Assembly (NCBI GenBank): GCA_025060595.1
Contig: JANXBX010000010.1
Coordinates: 3,528-67,527, forward strand
Direction of reading: 5' to 3'
Source: Synergistota bacterium
GTDB taxonomy: Bacteria > Synergistota > GBS-1
Length of the DNA: 64,000 nt
Shown here: one piece after another, positions 26,950 to 35,165 of the stretch
How positions within the stretch are numbered: position 1 is the stretch's first letter
How the letters are laid out: every line of letters begins with the position of its first letter
The notes under the pieces: generated by a model
The model's input: only the letters and a program-made list of their open reading frames with translations
Databases searched by the model: none
Told to the model about the DNA's origin: nothing
Program-made: the position numbers and the translations under genes

Positions 26950-27633
26950 TCATGACTCTTTAATAAACTGATCTTTACCTGCTCCACAAATTGGGCAAAA
27001 CCAATCCTCTGGAAGATCCTCGAAAGGCGTTCCAGGTTTCACACCTGAATCTGGATCCCCTAAGCGGGGATCATAAACATAATTACAGATTAAGCATCTA
27101 TATTTATTTACTTTCTTAATCTCCCTTTCGATATAGTGAGGAGCAGTTTTAGGAATACCGCCTCTTTTAACCTCATGATAATAGTCATAAGTCATTGGCT
27201 CTCCCTCTTTAATGATCTCTGCCTCCAATAGCTTTCCTATGAAAAGAATATGACTCCCCATATCAATTTCCTTTTCAACACAAACTTCTACAAATGCTAA
27301 AGAGTTTTCTAACACTATAGGAGCTCCACTCTTACCTACAGTGTATTTAAAATTAACACTCGAAAATTTATCAATATTCCTACCAGACTTAAAACCGAAA
27401 TGTCCTATAAATTTAAGCGGAGTTTCTTTAGAAAGTACAGAAGCAGAAAAAACCTTAGATTCCCTAACAAAATCACATGTAAGGTTAATTTTATTAAGAC
27501 TAACCGCAAGCATAGGCGGCTCGTTTGTAACCTGAAATAACGTATTGGCTATTTGTCCATTCAACTTGTTTCCTTTAAAAGAACAAACAACATACATACC
27601 ATAGCTTAACTTATAAAGAGCATTTAGATCCAT
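26950..27633 (-). CDS. Flavin reductase fused to rubredoxin
   Basis: The protein (227 residues from the ATG at 27633) has a flavin-reductase-like FMN domain (about residues 1-160, with [19 protein letters not shown] and [17 protein letters not shown]) and a C-terminal rubredoxin of about 50 residues. The latter has both iron-binding pairs, [10 protein letters not shown] and [11 protein letters not shown]. This is the layout of high-molecular-weight rubredoxins of anaerobes, which pass electrons from NAD(P)H to oxygen- or NO-reducing flavodiiron proteins. No such partner is in the window. The ATG at 27633 follows GAGAGGAGG; upstream in-frame codons are not needed. Confidence 0.93.
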   Translation of the reverse strand: MDLNALYKLSYGMYVVCSFKGNKLNGQIANTLFQVTNEPPMLAVSLNKINLTCDFVRESKVFSASVLSKETPLKFIGHFGFKSGRNIDKFSSVNFKYTVGKSGAPIVLENSLAFVEVCVEKEIDMGSHILFIGKLLEAEIIKEGEPMTYDYYHEVKRGGIPKTAPHYIEREIKKVNKYRCLICNYVYDPRLGDPDSGVKPGTPFEDLPEDWFCPICGAGKDQFIKES

Positions 27634-27672
27634 GGTTTCACCTCCTCTCAAAGAGATTATACTGCAAAATCC

Positions 27673-29013
27673 TCACGCTTTATACCCCTCAAGATCTACG
27701 GAGACTCTATTAAAGCCTATCCTTTTGAATTCTTTAACTAAATCCACATATAAATCGGGATTTAAAGCCCTTTTTATTTCATCTTTACCGAACTCAACCC
27801 TACAAATATCTGGTTGATCTACCCTAACCCTAACTACCTTAAAGCCTAAGAGTTTAAGATAGGCTTCAGCTTCCTCTACTTTCCTTAAAATTTTAGAATC
27901 TATCGCCAAACCCCTGTAAAACCTAGTTGCAAGACAAGTTCCAGGAGGTTGATTCCAAAAAGGCAACTTAAAGTACTTAGAAAGTTCCCTTATCTCTTCC
28001 TTAGTTAGCTTAGCTAACTTTAACGGAGAAACTACTTTAAGCTCCTCAAGAGCCTTCAATCCAGGCCTATCCTCACTAAGGTCAGAAAAGTTCGTTCCAT
28101 CTAAAACTATCAAATTTTTATCCTTTGCCCAATCCAAGAAAAGCTCATACATCGCTTTTTTACAGTAATAACACCTTAACGCAGAGTTATTAGATAGCTC
28201 GCTTAAGGAAAGCAAATTAAGTTTTAAACTAACAAGCTTTACTCCCAAAAGCTCAGCATGCTTTCTTACCCTAATTCTCGCTTCTTCAGTTAGGAAGGGA
28301 GTATCTGCAAAGAGAGCATAAACCTCATCACAAAACCTCTTTGCAGAAAAAGCCAGAAAAGAGCTATCAATCCCTCCTGACAAAGCGACAGCAACTTTAT
28401 TGAAACCCCTCAATATCTCTCCAAGATGAAGAAACTTCACAAATTTAAGTATGCCTCTTAAAGCCTTTCCCCTATGACTTACAGCAAGCTTTTCCTCCCT
28501 AGACAACTCAGCAAAGGTCTTACCTAAAGGAGTATAAAAAAATATGGGATCATAACCGAAACCAGAACTACCTCTAGGAAAGGTTGTAATGGTTCCCTCT
28601 ACCTTTCCTTGAGAAACAAACCTCTCCCCCGTAGGAAGAGCTAAAACCATAACACATCTAAACCTAGCAGTTCTATCTTCAAAAGGGACCCCCTCAAGAG
28701 CCTTAAGAAGCTTGCTTATCCTTTCCTGATCATCCCTACCATAGCGCGAAGAGTACACGCCTGGAGCGCCATTTAAGGCATCTACCTCTAAAGCGCTATC
28801 CTCAACAATAACGGGGAGACTTAAAAAACGAGAGTAGACTTTACCTTTAAGAAGAGCGTTTCCCCTTATCGTCTTGGCACTTTCCTTCACCTCAGGAACT
28901 TCACTAAAATCGCTAAGAGAAAGAATTTCTATTTCTTCGTTTATTTCCCTTTCAAGAAACGCCTTTATCTCCTTAAACTTCCCCTCATTTGTAGTAGCTA
29001 TAACTATCTTCAT
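27673..29013 (-). CDS. Fusion of RdgB/HAM1 nucleotide pyrophosphatase and LarE-type sulfur transferase
   Basis: Residues 1 to about 195 are a complete ITPase-type house-cleaning enzyme (KIVIATTNEGKFKEI, VIVEDSALEVDALNGAPGVYS, SGFGYDPIF, SHRGKALRGI) that removes ITP, XTP and dITP. Residues about 205-446 are a PP-loop protein of the LarE type: ATP loop VAVALSGGIDSSFLAF, then LRCYYCKKAMYELF, LDGTNFSDLSEDRPGLKAL and PPGTCLATRFY. LarE gives sulfur to make the nickel-pincer cofactor of lactate racemase. Its three cysteines (CxxC plus the CLATR cysteine) match the LarE subtype reported to hold a [4Fe-4S] cluster. There is no stop or frame change between the halves. It overlaps the flavoprotein gene by four bases. 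Larger role is discussed in the findings. Confidence 0.9.
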   Translation of the reverse strand: MKIVIATTNEGKFKEIKAFLEREINEEIEILSLSDFSEVPEVKESAKTIRGNALLKGKVYSRFLSLPVIVEDSALEVDALNGAPGVYSSRYGRDDQERISKLLKALEGVPFEDRTARFRCVMVLALPTGERFVSQGKVEGTITTFPRGSSGFGYDPIFFYTPLGKTFAELSREEKLAVSHRGKALRGILKFVKFLHLGEILRGFNKVAVALSGGIDSSFLAFSAKRFCDEVYALFADTPFLTEEARIRVRKHAELLGVKLVSLKLNLLSLSELSNNSALRCYYCKKAMYELFLDWAKDKNLIVLDGTNFSDLSEDRPGLKALEELKVVSPLKLAKLTKEEIRELSKYFKLPFWNQPPGTCLATRFYRGLAIDSKILRKVEEAEAYLKLLGFKVVRVRVDQPDICRVEFGKDEIKRALNPDLYVDLVKEFKRIGFNRVSVDLEGYKA

Positions 29014-29546
29014 AGCTTTAACCTGTTTATTTCCCTCCTAAGTTCTCTCACAGAATTAACCACTATAACGTTTTCCATACATCTTAGTCTCAGTATGTTT
29101 TCTTCATCAACGTTACGTCTTTTAAGAACTATCTCTTTACCAGAAGGTGAAAGAGAAATAAGCCCCTCATCAACATCAGTAGGTAATACTACAGACGGAA
29201 CTCCTGCTTTTCCAGATTGAGCAAATATATTAGTTATAAGCGTATCGGCTATCCCATACGCCATTTTTGCCACTGTATTAGAAGTAGCAGGAGCTATAAC
29301 CAAAAGCGAATAGACACCCCTATAAAACAAACCACATGAAGGAGAGCTTGAAGTTCTATCAAGAATAAGATTATTTTCCTTGAGACAATCCCAAAATCTA
29401 TACATTTTTAAAACTTCCTCACCTGCTTTAGATATAAAGATATCAACCTTATTTTTAGGAAAAGAAAGGATCATCTCTATACATTCTTTTAGAAAGGCCC
29501 CTGCTCCAGTTATCCCCCATGCAATTTTCTTCTCATTCATCGACAT
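29010..29546 (-). CDS. Flavoprotein of the HFCD (UbiX/Dfp-like) fold
   Basis: The 178-residue protein begins KKIAWGITGAGAFLKECIEM, a phosphate-loop-like start seen in flavoprotein/decarboxylase family proteins. It also has SSPSCGLFYRGVYSLLVIAPATSNTVAKMAYGIADTLITNIF, with the APATSNT FMN contact typical of the family. Within it, archaeal flavoproteins and dihydromethanopterin reductase-like proteins come closest in my judgement. It should bind FMN in the cytoplasm; the reaction is unknown. It sits between a MobA-like gene and the RdgB-LarE fusion, with a four-base overlap with the latter, so a shared cofactor pathway is possible. Confidence 0.78.
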   Translation of the reverse strand: MSMNEKKIAWGITGAGAFLKECIEMILSFPKNKVDIFISKAGEEVLKMYRFWDCLKENNLILDRTSSSPSCGLFYRGVYSLLVIAPATSNTVAKMAYGIADTLITNIFAQSGKAGVPSVVLPTDVDEGLISLSPSGKEIVLKRRNVDEENILRLRCMENVIVVNSVRELRREINRLKL

Positions 29547-29614
29547 CTATATACCCCCATCTCAAAGGTTGATCTTGAATATACCTCTTTCTAAGCAAAA
29601 TTGCGAGCTTAGCC

Positions 29615-30223
29615 CTATAAGACCTGTGAGCTAACATCACCTTCTCGTAAGAAAGCAAAATAGCTAATCACCTCTTTTAACCTATAAAGATCTTCTACAT
29701 AGTTAACATTTAAAAAAGTATATGGAGGAAAGTCTTCTGCATTAATAAATTTCACAAAATGGGACCTCCTTATAACCGCTTGAAGGCTCCTTATGCCACT
29801 TCTAAAAGACTCCTTTAAAAGTTCTAAAAACTCAATCCTATATAAAGCAAATAGGGGCTCTACCCATCCATTATGCCATCGAGGAACCAATGCAAAAAAA
29901 TCTTCAGAAGAACTGCCTAGAAGAAAATTCACACTCTCCCGAGAAATAAGAGGCATATCACCAGCAACAGCAAGAAACTCCCTTATTCCCATTTTAGAGA
30001 GCTCTTCAAAGAGATATATAAAAGAAGGTATTATCCACTCTTTCTTATCCTCAAGGATAGGAAAAGAACAATTAAAATTGACTTTGCTAAAAACCAAGAT
30101 ATCAAGACCTGCACTTCTCAGAGAATCTAAAATAAGATCTATCAACCGAAAACCCGGTTTTACTTCCACAAAATGCTTATTTGGAAACCTTTTTGAATTC
30201 CCTACAAATACTACCGCTAGCAA
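29615..30223 (-). CDS. MobA-like nucleotidyltransferase
   Basis: The 202-residue protein shows the MobA/CobY-type nucleotidyltransferase fold. The family LAGGxSxRM loop is changed to FVGNSKRFPNKHF, but GDMPLISRESVNFLL, WVEPLFALYRIEFL and TFLNVNYVEDLYRL (the late N-x-N-x-x-x-D-L motif of MobA) are present. Canonical MobA attaches GMP to molybdopterin. The altered first loop leaves the nucleotide and acceptor open. Start is a TTG at 30223, three bases after an AAGGAAAATC stretch. It lies nine bases after the AhpD-like gene and ahead of the flavoprotein and LarE fusion. Confidence 0.72.
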   Translation of the reverse strand: MLAVVFVGNSKRFPNKHFVEVKPGFRLIDLILDSLRSAGLDILVFSKVNFNCSFPILEDKKEWIIPSFIYLFEELSKMGIREFLAVAGDMPLISRESVNFLLGSSSEDFFALVPRWHNGWVEPLFALYRIEFLELLKESFRSGIRSLQAVIRRSHFVKFINAEDFPPYTFLNVNYVEDLYRLKEVISYFAFLREGDVSSQVL

Positions 30224-30232
30224 AGATTTTCC

Positions 30233-30586
30233 TTATTTAGCTCCAAATTGTTCGCAAGCATCGAAAACATATTTGATATAAGTGAAAGCTGGCCCTCCAC
30301 CCATAAGACCAGCAACGAAAGCAGATTCTAATATCTCTTGTTTCGTTGCGCCTGCCTCTATGGCGTTTTTAACATGTATAGCTATACAAAATTGGCAACG
30401 AGCTGCAACAGCTAAAGCCACAGATATAAGTTCCTTAACTTTTGTTGAAAGAGCCCCCTCCTTTTCTGACTCCTTAACAAGCCCCATAAAAGCCTTAGCG
30501 TAGTTCGGATCCACCTGCTGAATCTTCTTAAACATATCAACAAACTGATCATAATACTTCTTCATATCCTCTGTAAGGTTAGCCAC
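30233..30586 (-). CDS. Carboxymuconolactone decarboxylase / AhpD-like protein
   Basis: The 117-residue alpha-helical protein has the AhpD core CQFCIAIHVKNAIEAGAT, with the CxxC dithiol and the conserved histidine, followed by KQEILESAFVAGLMGGGPAF. Small proteins like this act in thiol-based peroxide or disulfide metabolism, but the partner is not in the window. Start is a GTG at 30586 after a GAGGAGGTGG site. An extended -10 promoter lies upstream. Confidence 0.9.
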   Translation of the reverse strand: MANLTEDMKKYYDQFVDMFKKIQQVDPNYAKAFMGLVKESEKEGALSTKVKELISVALAVAARCQFCIAIHVKNAIEAGATKQEILESAFVAGLMGGGPAFTYIKYVFDACEQFGAK

Positions 30587-30618
30587 ACAGATCCACCTCC
30601 TCTTTGACTTCTAAAAGA

Positions 30619-30627
30619 ATTATATCA
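30619..30627 (-). promoter_or_regulatory. Extended -10 promoter for the AhpD-like gene
   Basis: On the minus strand TGATATAAT forms an extended -10 box (TGnTATAAT) about 33 bases before the GTG start. No good -35 sequence is seen, which is usual for extended -10 promoters. It would drive the leftward genes from 30586. Confidence 0.5.
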
Positions 30628-30644
30628 TAGTAATAATGAAATTT

Positions 30645-31355
30645 TTATCTTTTAAGAATCTCAACTTCTTCAGAAGTTAGCTCCCTCCAATCACCCTCCC
30701 TAAGGCCATCTAAAAAAACCGGCCCTATTCTAATCCTTCTAATTTTAACAGGGTTAACCCCGAGAGCATAGCACATATTTTTAACTTGGTGAAACATCCC
30801 CTCACAAATGGTAAGAGAAATAAGATCACTAGACACCCTAATTAGCCTTCCAGGTCTGCAAGAAGTTCCATCTCTTAATATCAACCCCTTCTCGACCAAC
30901 TCTTCCGCATTTTCGGGAAGGCTTCCCTCTACCCAAACGTGATATTCCTTTTCCACCTTATTCCTAGGGCTTATAACACGATGAATAAACTGACCATCGT
31001 TAGACAAAAGCAAAAGTCCCTCCACATCCTTATCGAGTCTTCCTGCTATAGATAACCTCTTCCTAAGAGGGTGCTTCAAAATTTCAAGAACGGAACCCTC
31101 GTTACCAAGAGTAACACTGAGAAATCCCGCTGGCTTAAACATAGCAATATACACCATTTGAGGCGGACCTATAATAACCCCATCTAAAGAAACTTCGTCA
31201 TCTTCCTGAACCTTAAAAGAGGGATCTCGTATTTCCCTTCCGTTAACTAGAACCTTTCCCTTTCTTATAAGATTCCTAACTTCACTCCTACTAAACTCGC
31301 TAGAGGAGGAAATATACCTATCCAGTCTAAACTTCTTCATAGATACCAGGAACAC
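30645..31355 (-). CDS. RsuA/RluB-family 16S/23S rRNA pseudouridine synthase
   Basis: The 236-residue protein has an N-terminal S4 RNA-binding domain (about residues 8-65: RLDRYISSSS, RSEVRNLIRKGKVLVNG), then the pseudouridine synthase core with AGRLDKDVEGLLLLSNDG, which holds the catalytic aspartate. The C-terminal IRIGPVFLDGLREGDWREL is typical of the RsuA/RluB/RluE group. The exact rRNA target cannot be assigned. The start is either the GTG at 31355 or the ATG at 31340; the latter matches the S4 domain better, but the GGGGGTG site lies rather far upstream of it. Confidence 0.9.
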   Translation of the reverse strand: MFLVSMKKFRLDRYISSSSEFSRSEVRNLIRKGKVLVNGREIRDPSFKVQEDDEVSLDGVIIGPPQMVYIAMFKPAGFLSVTLGNEGSVLEILKHPLRKRLSIAGRLDKDVEGLLLLSNDGQFIHRVISPRNKVEKEYHVWVEGSLPENAEELVEKGLILRDGTSCRPGRLIRVSSDLISLTICEGMFHQVKNMCYALGVNPVKIRRIRIGPVFLDGLREGDWRELTSEEVEILKR

Positions 31356-31372
31356 CCCCTACCTAATCCGTA

Positions 31373-31389
31373 TTAAGAAAAACTCTTAA
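31373..31389. promoter_or_regulatory. Short palindrome upstream of the DUF2848 gene (possible operator)
   Basis: TTAAGA and TCTTAA flank a five-base centre in the gap between rsuA and the DUF2848 gene. Read on the minus strand it is TTAAGAGTTTTTCTTAA, which shares its core with the larger palindrome in the dctP promoter. A possible -10 (TAAAAT, 31406-31411) lies just downstream for the rightward gene. Confidence 0.35.
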
Positions 31390-31435
31390 AATTATACCAC
31401 TGTGATAAAATAAATGATATAAGGAGGGATAACAC

Positions 31436-32137
31436 ATGATGGTAAAACTTAAATGCTATTTCAAAAATGGGGGAGAGAAGGAGGTTACCCTTAGCTGGAA
31501 CAGTTGCGTAGCAGCAGGTTATACAGGAAGAAACAGAAAAGCTGTAATAGCCCATATAGAGGAGCTTAAAAAATTAGGGGTTCCAGCACCCGAGAAAGTT
31601 CCAGCAACTTATTGGATAGAACCCTATAGGGTAACAACAGAAGGAGAGATATATGTAATAGGGGAGAAAAGCTCAGGAGAGGTAGAGTTCTTCCTAGCTA
31701 AGGATGAAGAGGGGGAATTATATGTAACCGTTGGTAGCGATCACACTGATAGAGAACTCGAAAGAATATCAGTTTCAAAAGCCAAACAAATTTGTTCCAA
31801 AGTAATAGCGCCAACTTGTTGGAAACTAAAAGAGATAAGAGAACACTGGGATGAGCTAATCTTAAAAATGGAGGTTAAAAATAATGAAAACGAAGATTTT
31901 CTCCTTTATCAAGAAGGAAAGGTCTCAAACATCCTAACGCCTGAGGAACTTGTAAAGTTAGCCTATGAAGAAAAACCATATTATCTAGATAATCCTTCTA
32001 TTTTCAGTGGAACTATACCTATACTTACTAAAGAGGTTCTATTTTCAAGAATTTATAAAATGAGCCTTGAAGATCCAATTCTTGGTAGGGAGATAAAACA
32101 CTCTTACAAAGTAATAAGTTTACCTGACAAAATTTAA
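31436..32137 (+). CDS. DUF2848 family protein (fumarylacetoacetate-hydrolase-like)
   Basis: The 233-residue protein matches my recollection of the DUF2848 family: WNSCVAAGYTGRNRKAVIAHIEELKKLGVPAP near the start, TYWIEPYRVT, GEVEFFLAKDEEGELYVTVGSDHTDRELE, and a later APTCWKLKEI. The GSDHTDRE stretch looks like an acidic metal site. Genes of this family are often found with transporters, and here it converges on the TRAP permease gene with a four-base overlap. Hydrolysis of an imported acid is a guess, not shown by sequence. The ATG at 31436 is close to ATAAGGAGGG. Confidence 0.8.
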   Translation: MMVKLKCYFKNGGEKEVTLSWNSCVAAGYTGRNRKAVIAHIEELKKLGVPAPEKVPATYWIEPYRVTTEGEIYVIGEKSSGEVEFFLAKDEEGELYVTVGSDHTDRELERISVSKAKQICSKVIAPTCWKLKEIREHWDELILKMEVKNNENEDFLLYQEGKVSNILTPEELVKLAYEEKPYYLDNPSIFSGTIPILTKEVLFSRIYKMSLEDPILGREIKHSYKVISLPDKI

Positions 32138-33429
32138 TCTACCCTCCTTGCCAAGAAGAGAGCAAGCTCCGGAAACCTTATCAATATAGCTATCATTATC
32201 AACATCATAAAGACGAAGGGAACGCTTCCTATTATCACATCAGAAATGGTCCCTTCCCTTCTTATCCCTTGAACTACGTACAGATTAAGCCCTACGGGAG
32301 GAGTTATAAGAGCCATTTCTATCAAAATTATAAGCAATACACCAAACCATATCGGATCATAACCGCAATCTACTATCACAGGAAAAACTATTGGTATAGT
32401 TAATACCATCATCGAAAGAGTTTCTATAAAAAATCCCATAACTATATAAATGGCTATTATAACGAGTAAAGTTTGAAAAGGAGAAAGCCCAAGATTAGAC
32501 ATAAGATCACGAAGAGTATCAGTTAAGCCCAAAGAAACAAGGACAAAGTTCAAGAAGGTAGCTGCAACGAGAATAAACATTATCATCCCTGTTGCACTTA
32601 CAGTTCCCTCAAAAGACTCTTTAAGCATCCTAAGAGAAAGTCTTTTCCTGCGCCAAGCGAAAATCAGAGCTCCAATAACACCCATTGCCGCAGATTCCGT
32701 AGGGGTAGCAAACCCTGCATATATAGAACCAACCACAATTAAAAATATCACAAGTGTAGGGAAAAAGTCTTTAAGGCTTTTAATTCTATCCTCCCAACTT
32801 ACATTTTCGGAAGTTCTCCTCCCTGCAAGATCAGGTTTCACTAAGCAAGCTAAAAGTATAAATATACTAAAGAGAATAGCCAGTACTATACCTGGAATTA
32901 TACCGGCAACAAACAATCGAGGAATTGAGGTGTTTGTTAAAAAACCATAAACTATCATGTTTATAGAAGGTGGAATTAGTATACCAAGGGTTCCACCAGC
33001 AGCTATAGAGCCAGCAAACAAAGCCTCATTATAGCCATATTTTTTAGCTTGAGGAAGAGCAAGGGTTCCTATAGTTGCAGCTGTAGCTACACTTGATCCA
33101 GATGTTGCTGCAAAAAGCGCTGAGGCAAAAACGTTTGCATGCATCAAACCCCCAGGTAACCAGGAAAGCCATTTATCAGCAGCTTTGTAAGTATCCTCAG
33201 CTATTCCAGATTTTAAGAGAATCTGTCCTAATAGTATAAAAAGAGGTATAGCAAACAAAACGAAATCAGTGCTTCCTATCCATGCTACTTCCCCCATAGC
33301 AGAATGAAGAGGAAATGGAGAGAAAAGCTTTCCCAAAATTAAACCCAATACCCCCATAGTTGCACCTACGGGGATACTCAACATCAATAGAAGTAAGAGA
33401 ACTGCAAGCAAAGTTAGGGTTATCGTCAC
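32134..33429 (-). CDS. dctM: TRAP transporter large membrane subunit (DctM)
   Basis: The 431-residue permease has about twelve hydrophobic segments and the DctM signature regions SGSSVATAATIGTLALPQAKKYGYN, GTLGILIPPSINMIVYG and ALITPPVGLNLYVVQGI. It moves an organic acid or similar solute using the sodium gradient, with DctQ and the binding protein DctP. It starts with a GTG that overlaps the TGA of dctQ (GTGA). The substrate cannot be told from sequence. Confidence 0.95.
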   Translation of the reverse strand: MTITLTLLAVLLLLLMLSIPVGATMGVLGLILGKLFSPFPLHSAMGEVAWIGSTDFVLFAIPLFILLGQILLKSGIAEDTYKAADKWLSWLPGGLMHANVFASALFAATSGSSVATAATIGTLALPQAKKYGYNEALFAGSIAAGGTLGILIPPSINMIVYGFLTNTSIPRLFVAGIIPGIVLAILFSIFILLACLVKPDLAGRRTSENVSWEDRIKSLKDFFPTLVIFLIVVGSIYAGFATPTESAAMGVIGALIFAWRRKRLSLRMLKESFEGTVSATGMIMFILVAATFLNFVLVSLGLTDTLRDLMSNLGLSPFQTLLVIIAIYIVMGFFIETLSMMVLTIPIVFPVIVDCGYDPIWFGVLLIILIEMALITPPVGLNLYVVQGIRREGTISDVIIGSVPFVFMMLIMIAILIRFPELALFLARRVD

Positions 33430-33998
33430 TTTACCTTTCCCTCCTTTAAATCTTCTATCTCCTCTTCCAAAGTTGTAGAGCCAGCCAATTTATAGGCTTC
33501 TGCCAAGTTACCCTTAGAGAGGTTATACAAGGTTAATCCCAAAAACACAGCTAAAACAAACGAAAAGAAAAGAAGGCCAAAAAACCAAAGAGATTGAGGA
33601 ATCCATAAAGGAGTTTGAAGAGGGGTATTAGACAGTGATTTTCTTATCCAGGATGTCTTAAGTACACCAAAAGAGTAATAAGCTAAAGGAAAAACAAAAG
33701 CTATAAGAGCTAAGAGGGAAAATACATCTAATACGGATCTGAATTTAAGCGAGGTTTTAAGATAGATAACATCTATCCTAATATGATTCTTGTTAAGAAA
33801 AGCATAAACAAACCCCCACCCACTCATTATAGCCAAAACATAACCTGAGAACTCATCTCCACCTCGTATGGAAACAGCAAAGATCTTCCTCATTAAAACA
33901 TCTACACATATATAGAAAGCCATAAATAGAACCAAGGCCCCGCATAACCAAATACTTACCCTACATAATCTTTCAATAGATGAAAGAAAACCTTTCAA
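33426..33998 (-). CDS. dctQ: TRAP transporter small membrane subunit (DctQ)
   Basis: The 190-residue protein has four membrane segments and a DctQ pattern: FMAFYICVDVLMRKIF, then GYVLAIMSGWGFVYAFLNKNHIRIDVIY, the family's conserved helix-loop region. Starting at TTG 33998, ten bases after GGAGG. The C-terminal 30 residues are acidic and soluble. It lies after a 40-base palindrome that separates it from dctP. Confidence 0.93.
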   Translation of the reverse strand: MKGFLSSIERLCRVSIWLCGALVLFMAFYICVDVLMRKIFAVSIRGGDEFSGYVLAIMSGWGFVYAFLNKNHIRIDVIYLKTSLKFRSVLDVFSLLALIAFVFPLAYYSFGVLKTSWIRKSLSNTPLQTPLWIPQSLWFFGLLFFSFVLAVFLGLTLYNLSKGNLAEAYKLAGSTTLEEEIEDLKEGKVK

Positions 33999-34020
33999 CT
34001 TTCATCTACCTCCAACTTAA

Positions 34021-34060
34021 AAAAGGGGATATGGCCTTTTAAAAGGCCATATCCCCTTTT
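34021..34060 (-). terminator. Perfect 40-base palindrome between dctP and dctQ (attenuator-like)
   Basis: Each 20-base arm (AAAAGGGGATATGGCCTTTT and its exact complement) meets without any unpaired loop in the DNA. On the minus strand the 3' arm runs into TTTTTT. As RNA it gives a strong hairpin with a U tract nine bases after the dctP stop codon. It should reduce transcription into dctQM and protect the dctP message end, raising binding protein over permease. Confidence 0.8.
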
Positions 34061-34069
34061 AAAAAATCA

Positions 34070-35128
34070 CTATTTCTTAATTTCCGCCTTAAGGCCGATC
34101 ACTTTACCTATGCTCTCATTCCAACGCTTAACAGCATCCTCACCAGCTTGCTTTGCCCACGCGGGAAGAACATGCTCCAAAAGAAGCTTACGAGCAAGCT
34201 CTATGTCAGTAGGCGTAACTTCGATAAGCTGCATCGAGTTAGGCTTTCCATACTGACAATCTCCCTTACCAGTAAGGCAGTTTATACCCTGGCGAGTTTG
34301 ATCATCCGCGTCATCCCAAGCAGGATTCTCATACTTTTCCTTCATAAGGCTTTCGATAGTCTTGCGTTCCTCAGGAGAGAAAGAATTCCAAACATCAAGC
34401 CTCATAACAGTCATAACATAATCCCAACCACCTATGGGCAAAGGATAAAGATACTTAGAAACCTCTCCCCAGCCGGCACTGTATCCAGAAAGGCTTCCTG
34501 TAACAGCACAGTCAACCACCCCTCTTTGAAGAGCGGTAGCTACTTCACTAAAAGTTATAGTTACGCCTGTTGCGCCAAGGGCCTCAACAAATTGCGATGT
34601 GGTCCAGCCACTGGCACGAACCTTTTTACCTTTAAGATCAGCTAAACCTTTTATTTCAATCTTGGAGAAAAGCACTTGCGCAGGATAGGGAACGACGGCT
34701 AAAAGCTTAGCGTTAAAAGTCTTTTCAAGAACACCAGCCATAACCGGCTTATAGGCTTCAACTACCTTGCGAGCTGTTCCAATATCAGGAGCAATAGCCG
34801 GAAGATCTAAACCTGCTAACTCAGGAGCATCAGAAACTACATAGTCAACAACTGTAGAAACCACATCAAATACGCCTTTATCCATGGCACGAAGTACTTC
34901 CGCCCCCGAAAGCTTTACCTGTTCGAGAGTAGTTAAAACCGGCTTCAACTTACCCCCAAAAGCCTGAGGCAGAACTTCCGTCCACAATGGACGTTCAAAC
35001 TTCTTGTGTAAAGCTAGATTGCCCCAGCTTCCTACCACCCTTACAGTTTTTTCCTGAGATATAATGGGTAAGGCTAATCCTAAAAGAACCATAACTACTA
35101 CCGCTGTAACTAGTAAAGACCTCCTCAT
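34070..35128 (-). CDS. dctP: TRAP transporter periplasmic solute-binding protein (DctP)
   Basis: The protein (352 residues from the ATG at 35128) has an N-terminal signal peptide (MRRSLLVTAVVVMVLLGLAL, then PIISQ). The DctP domain includes the ligand-arginine region LKGKKVRASGWTTSQFVEALGA and EVATALQRGVVDCAVTGSLS. It binds the solute outside the cytoplasmic membrane. Two cysteines close together (CLTGKGDC, near residue 285) are unusual and could form a disulfide. The ATG at 35128 is chosen because it starts the signal peptide and follows GGGGGTGGAG; the open frame extends 22 codons upstream across the promoter. Confidence 0.95.
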   Translation of the reverse strand: MRRSLLVTAVVVMVLLGLALPIISQEKTVRVVGSWGNLALHKKFERPLWTEVLPQAFGGKLKPVLTTLEQVKLSGAEVLRAMDKGVFDVVSTVVDYVVSDAPELAGLDLPAIAPDIGTARKVVEAYKPVMAGVLEKTFNAKLLAVVPYPAQVLFSKIEIKGLADLKGKKVRASGWTTSQFVEALGATGVTITFSEVATALQRGVVDCAVTGSLSGYSAGWGEVSKYLYPLPIGGWDYVMTVMRLDVWNSFSPEERKTIESLMKEKYENPAWDDADDQTRQGINCLTGKGDCQYGKPNSMQLIEVTPTDIELARKLLLEHVLPAWAKQAGEDAVKRWNESIGKVIGLKAEIKK

Positions 35129-35165
35129 ATGCTCCACCCCCTTTATTAAAAAGAGATGATATCTT

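Noticed and set aside
27673-29013. Two separate genes joined by a sequencing error
   Set aside because: No stop, frame change or internal ribosome-binding site with ATG is seen between the RdgB and LarE halves; this remains checkable in reads.
34021-34060. Inverted repeat end of an insertion sequence
   Set aside because: It is a single loop-free palindrome with a U-tract between two genes of one operon, with no transposase or target duplication.
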